Assembly (NCBI GenBank): GCA_003132865.1
Contig: PKYZ01000138.1
Coordinates: forward strand, 1-9,305
From: Bryobacterales bacterium
GTDB lineage: Bacteria > Acidobacteriota > Terriglobia > Bryobacterales > Bryobacteraceae
Length of the DNA stretch: 9,305 bases
Direction of reading: 5' to 3'
Both the position numbers and the translations under genes were made by a program. The notes below the pieces were generated by a model. That model did not search any database. It was not told the origin of the DNA and saw only the letters and a list, made by a program, of their open reading frames with translations. The number at the start of each line of letters is the position of its first letter. The first letter of the stretch is position 1. Shown in pieces: positions 7,115 to 9,305 of the stretch.

Positions 7115-7383
7115 CCGCTGCGCCTTCCGTCGAGTAGCCGCCGGACGTGGTAGAGACCGTCGATCCCCCCTTCGATCATGAGGGTCAGGGCGGGCTCGCC
7201 GCCGAACAGAGGATTGCTATTGGGCAACCGGACCCACTTGTCGGCCAAATCCGGTTCCGGGTAAAGGATGTGGAGATCCTTGTAAATGCCCAAGATGAGG
7301 GAGATACGTATCAGCATATCGTACGGAAGTATAGAGACGCGGCCGGCTTTATATTTGAAGAAGGTGGATGCGGCAGGCCAATG
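7105..7383 (-). pseudogene. Xre/MbcA/ParS-type antitoxin (DUF2384 toxin-binding domain), 5'-truncated
   Basis: C-terminal two thirds of an antitoxin of the Xre/MbcA/ParS family, which binds and neutralises RES toxins and represses its own operon. Reading from about 7383: STFFKYKAGRVSILP is the end of the HTH part, RISLILGIYKDLHILYPE the linker helix, and DKWVRLPNSNPLFGGEP with LYHVRRLLDGRRSGW the toxin-binding domain (PF09722), complete to the stop TGA 7105-7107. The frame is open up to 7443 but has no start codon above ATG 7317, which lies inside the linker helix, and residues before STFF no longer look like the family. A neighbouring frame reads ASEALA at about 7385-7400, compatible with a frameshift near 7375-7385. 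The toxin start overlaps the 3' end. Because the toxin is broken, the antitoxin is free to decay. Confidence 0.7.
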
Positions 7384-7490
7384 CCTCGCTTGCTTTCGCT
7401 CCGTCCTGGTGGCGAACGTGCGCGTCGCCGCCCACTTCGAATATCACTGGCCAGGCACGCGCACGCCGCAAATCCGTCTCTTGAGCAAGG
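7384..7490. other. Unassigned stretch upstream of the antitoxin relic
   Basis: Expected to hold the antitoxin N-terminus and promoter, but no frame gives a convincing match. On the minus strand one frame is open from about 7490 through SEALA near 7390 and may be the eroded N-terminus. No promoter or terminator is visible. A rearrangement point between the small protein at 7491-7694 and the toxin-antitoxin relic may lie here. Confidence 0.25.
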
Positions 7491-7694
7491 CTACTTCATT
7501 ACATGCGTGTTGCAGTTGCAGCCGGATAATTCTTGAAATCTGCTCTCGGTTTCCCGCCGCACTTTGCGGACCCACTTGGCCGAGCCTGCCTTGAGTTCGG
7601 GGTGGTCTTTATCCTTCCAGGCGCCGGCTGCGGCCTTGAGGGCGGCAATTTGCCGGCGGCGCATGATCTCCTTCTCCGCAGCCTCGGTGGTCAT
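7491..7694 (-). CDS. Small charged helical protein, antitoxin-like, overlapping the PLP enzyme gene
   Basis: 67-residue protein rich in Lys, Arg and Glu. The core EIMRRRQIAALKAAAGAWKD followed by HPEL and WVRKVRRETESRFQEL resembles the C-terminal toxin-wrapping segment of VapB/RHH-type antitoxins (pattern R..ALKAA.G.W.D.D.PEL....R.E...R), but it lacks a clear N-terminal DNA-binding domain and has no PIN toxin next to it. The start ATG (7692-7694) overlaps the stop of the PLP enzyme gene as ATGA, so translation is probably coupled. The last 11 residues (SGCNCNTHVMK) are cysteine-containing and unlike the body, which suggests the original end after RFQEL was replaced by readthrough into foreign sequence. 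It could instead be an unrelated small cytosolic protein. Real gene: likely; antitoxin role: tentative. Confidence 0.55.
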   Translation of the reverse strand: MTTEAAEKEIMRRRQIAALKAAAGAWKDKDHPELKAGSAKWVRKVRRETESRFQELSGCNCNTHVMK

Positions 7695-8947
7695 GGAATC
7701 TTCACCCGCTCCAACGCCTGTTCGAAGTCCGCCAGCACGTCGCGCCAATCCTCGATGCCCACCGAAACGCGCACCAGCCCGTCGCCGATGCCCGCCTCGT
7801 CGAGTTCCTGCGCGGACATGCCGGAGTGCGTGGTGGATTTCGGATGGCACACCAGCGTCTCGACCCCGCCCAGCGAAACGGCATTGCGCCCGATCCTCAA
7901 GCTGCGCAGAAAATCGAACGCCGCGGGACGGCCGCCCTCGAAATCGATCGAGAAGATGCCGCCCGGATACGCGCACTGCTCCTCGTAAATGCGCCGCTGT
8001 TCCGCATCTTGAAACAACGTCGGATACAGCACCCGCCGGATCTTCGGATGCCCGTGCAGAGCTTCGGCCAGCCGCTGTGCATTCTTGCTCTGCCGGTTCA
8101 TGCGTAACGCCACGGTGGACAGGCGGCCCTCCAGCATCCAGCATTCGTCGGGCTGCAGGATATTGCCGAACATGCTTCGCCTGGCGAGAATCTTCCGCAT
8201 GAGTTGCGGGTCGGCCGAGAGCGCCACGCCCGCCACCATGTCGCTCATGCCCGAGAGATACTTGGTTCCGGAATAGAGCACCAGGTCGGCGCCCAGCATC
8301 AACGGGTGCTGGAACGTGGGTCCCAGAAACGTGTTGTCCACCATCACGACCGGCCGGTCCGGATGATTCCTGGCGGCATCCGACGCGCGCCGGATGTCCG
8401 TCATCACCATGGTCGGATTGGCGGGCGTCTCCAGGCACACGATGCTCACGTTCCGGGCCGACCGTATGGCGCGGTCGATGGCTTCGGTGTCGCCGCCCGG
8501 CACCGGTATGCCTTGTACGCCGAAAGGTTCCAGGAAGCTGTGGATCAGACCGGTCGTGCCGCCATAGAGCGGCGTCGAGTACATGATCGTGGTGCCCGGC
8601 CTGGCCACCGCCAGGAAGGCCGTCATGATCGCCGCCATCCCCGAATTGAACACGCCCGCGGCCAGCGCGCCCGGCTCCAGGGGAACGATCCGGTCTTCCA
8701 GGATCTCGGCGTTCGGATGCGAAAAGCGCGAATAGATCAGGTCCGCGCGCTCGCCTTCCTCCGCTTGTAAGCGGCCCGCCAGAACGGAAAATGCGTGTTC
8801 GGCCTCCTCCGGGCTGGGGAACACGTAAGTGGAACTTCTAAACACGGCGGGTCTCGCGGATCCGAATGAGAGGTGCGGGTCGAAACCGGCCGTGAGCACC
8901 GCGGTGCGCGGACGCACCCCCGCGTGCGTACCGTCAGGGTTTGGCAT
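7691..8947 (-). CDS. Cys/Met-metabolism PLP-dependent enzyme (methionine gamma-lyase/cystathionine gamma-synthase family)
   Basis: 418-residue fold-type I PLP enzyme of the Cys/Met metabolism family (PF01053), cytosolic, acting in transsulfuration or sulfur amino acid breakdown. Visible features: YSRFSHPN (72-79; Tyr and Arg that contact the cofactor phosphate of the partner subunit), NSGMAAI (101-107, phosphate loop), PLYGGT with Y128 stacking on PLP, D204 in MVDNTFLGP binding the pyridine nitrogen, the Schiff-base lysine K229 in YSGTKYLSGMSD, SLGGVETLVCHP (358-369) and R393 in LVRVSVGIED binding the substrate carboxylate. The length fits the family and the gene is intact. The frame is open to 8989, but ATG 8945-8947 is preferred because AGGAG lies 6 bases upstream and homologous sequence begins after it. 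SLGGVETL and the acidic lead-in are closest to lyases, but synthase and lyase cannot be separated by eye. The stop overlaps the small downstream gene. Confidence 0.9.
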   Translation of the reverse strand: MPNPDGTHAGVRPRTAVLTAGFDPHLSFGSARPAVFRSSTYVFPSPEEAEHAFSVLAGRLQAEEGERADLIYSRFSHPNAEILEDRIVPLEPGALAAGVFNSGMAAIMTAFLAVARPGTTIMYSTPLYGGTTGLIHSFLEPFGVQGIPVPGGDTEAIDRAIRSARNVSIVCLETPANPTMVMTDIRRASDAARNHPDRPVVMVDNTFLGPTFQHPLMLGADLVLYSGTKYLSGMSDMVAGVALSADPQLMRKILARRSMFGNILQPDECWMLEGRLSTVALRMNRQSKNAQRLAEALHGHPKIRRVLYPTLFQDAEQRRIYEEQCAYPGGIFSIDFEGGRPAAFDFLRSLRIGRNAVSLGGVETLVCHPKSTTHSGMSAQELDEAGIGDGLVRVSVGIEDWRDVLADFEQALERVKIP

Positions 8948-9033
8948 AATCGCTCCTCTCCAGAGTGTACCGCCGCACACCCGCGCCAAAAGGTTAACAA
9001 GCGCCCAGCGAATTCAACGGTTTTTGCATTAAA
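8948..9033. promoter_or_regulatory. Divergent intergenic region
   Basis: 86 bases separate the minus-strand PLP enzyme from the plus-strand conserved protein, so both promoters must lie here or overlap the gene ends. The AT-rich part 9011-9035 carries TAAAAT at 9030-9035, five of six matches to a -10 on the plus strand, which would suit a start at ATG 9052 better than at 9034. For the minus strand I find only TACACT right against the ribosome site, too close to be used. Confidence 0.35.
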
Positions 9034-9305
9034 ATGGGAACGGACCCTATTATGGATACGGAAGTCGGCATGCCCGTGCCGAATTTGTTCCGGCCTCACC
9101 CCAACCTGGGCGACGCCGTGAACCACAACTTCATCGCGTCTGAAGTCGAAGGCGGCGTCTTCCTCGATCGGCTGCCCGAGGGCGCGGTGCTGCGCGTCGA
9201 GACGCAGAATCGTGCGTACACGCTGGTGAATCGCGGCAACGGGCAGGCGCTCATTTCCGGGCATCCGACGTTTTGTCCCGAGCCGGTGCTGGTGCATATC
9301 GAAGG
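9034..9305 (+). CDS. Small conserved-looking hypothetical protein, cut by window end
   Basis: An open frame runs from ATG 9034 to the window edge (90 codons seen, no stop). It reads [20 protein letters not shown], then [50 protein letters not shown]: beta-rich, no signal peptide, no membrane segment. I recall short uncharacterised acidobacterial proteins with the same FCPEPV...IEG pattern that continue for another 25-40 residues, but cannot verify this. Possible starts are ATG 9034 and ATG 9052; neither has a good ribosome site, and a -10-like TAAAAT overlapping 9034 favours 9052. Composition is that of a real gene: GC-rich third positions, conserved-looking Gly/Pro turns. It is transcribed divergently from the PLP enzyme. 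Confidence 0.6.
   Translation, partial: MGTDPIMDTEVGMPVPNLFRPHPNLGDAVNHNFIASEVEGGVFLDRLPEGAVLRVETQNRAYTLVNRGNGQALISGHPTFCPEPVLVHIE

Noticed and set aside
7491..8438. Minus-strand open frame of 315 codons inside the PLP enzyme gene
   Set aside because: Only its final 67 residues, from ATG 7694, are protein-like; the part overlapping the PLP enzyme is an out-of-frame shadow.
8962..8975. TACACT upstream of the PLP enzyme as a -10 element
   Set aside because: It abuts the ribosome site, so a transcript would begin inside or after the Shine-Dalgarno sequence, and the spacing to any -35 is poor.
8737..9297. Minus-strand open frame across the divergent promoter region
   Set aside because: It runs antisense to the conserved plus-strand protein and then out of frame through the start of the PLP enzyme.
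1..9305. CRISPR array, tRNA, rRNA or insertion sequence
   Set aside because: I saw no regularly spaced repeats, no tRNA cloverleaf or conserved rRNA stretch, and no transposase frame or paired terminal inverted repeats, although the rearranged region 5092-7490 would be a natural place for one.

Overview
The window looks like chromosomal DNA from an acidobacterium of the Solibacter/Bryobacter type. The basis is content: a remnant of an ADOP permease (TIGR03434-type, MacB/FtsX-like) and a thioredoxin protein fused to a TIGR03435 domain, both families strongly expanded in Solibacter-like Acidobacteriota, together with high GC and frequent GTG starts. This is inference from protein families recognised by eye; no database search was possible.

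Layout. (1) 4-1608, minus: a two-gene unit of a multi-pass membrane protein and an FAD-dependent oxidoreductase of the geranylgeranyl-reductase/FixC type. The membrane protein reads through only with two compensating frameshifts, and the oxidoreductase loses its frame near the window edge. (2) 1609-2170: a 560-base stretch with no confident gene, a possible coding relic and a candidate extended -10 promoter. (3) 2171-4468, plus: an intact pair, a TIM-barrel sugar isomerase/epimerase and an exported protein with a neutral/alkaline ceramidase-like domain, 3 bases apart. (4) 4644-4910, minus: a small helical protein with an HTH-like segment, its own promoter candidate and a 26-base-period direct repeat upstream. 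(5) 5092-5815, plus: an ADOP permease cut down by two internal deletions. (6) 5841-6960, plus: a TlpA-like thioredoxin/TIGR03435 fusion with three frame disruptions and a missing C-terminus. (7) 6955-7383, minus: the relic of a RES-Xre (ParST/MbcTA-type) toxin-antitoxin locus, abutting tail to tail on the truncated TIGR03435 gene. (8) 7491-8947, minus: an intact Cys/Met-metabolism PLP enzyme whose stop overlaps (ATGA) the start of a 67-residue charged protein that may be an orphan antitoxin. (9) 9034-9305, plus: the start of a small conserved-looking protein, divergent from the PLP enzyme.

The striking property is the contrast between clean genes (isomerase, ceramidase-like protein, PLP enzyme, both small proteins) and two broken stretches, 1-870 and 5092-7443. 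In the second, domain-sized deletions, a 4-base tandem duplication and a tail-to-tail fusion of two truncated genes point to real decay. In the first, single-base compensating shifts could equally be assembly errors. I found no complete undescribed system; the most informative loci are the RES-Xre relic, the PLP enzyme/antitoxin-like overlap and the small HTH-like gene.
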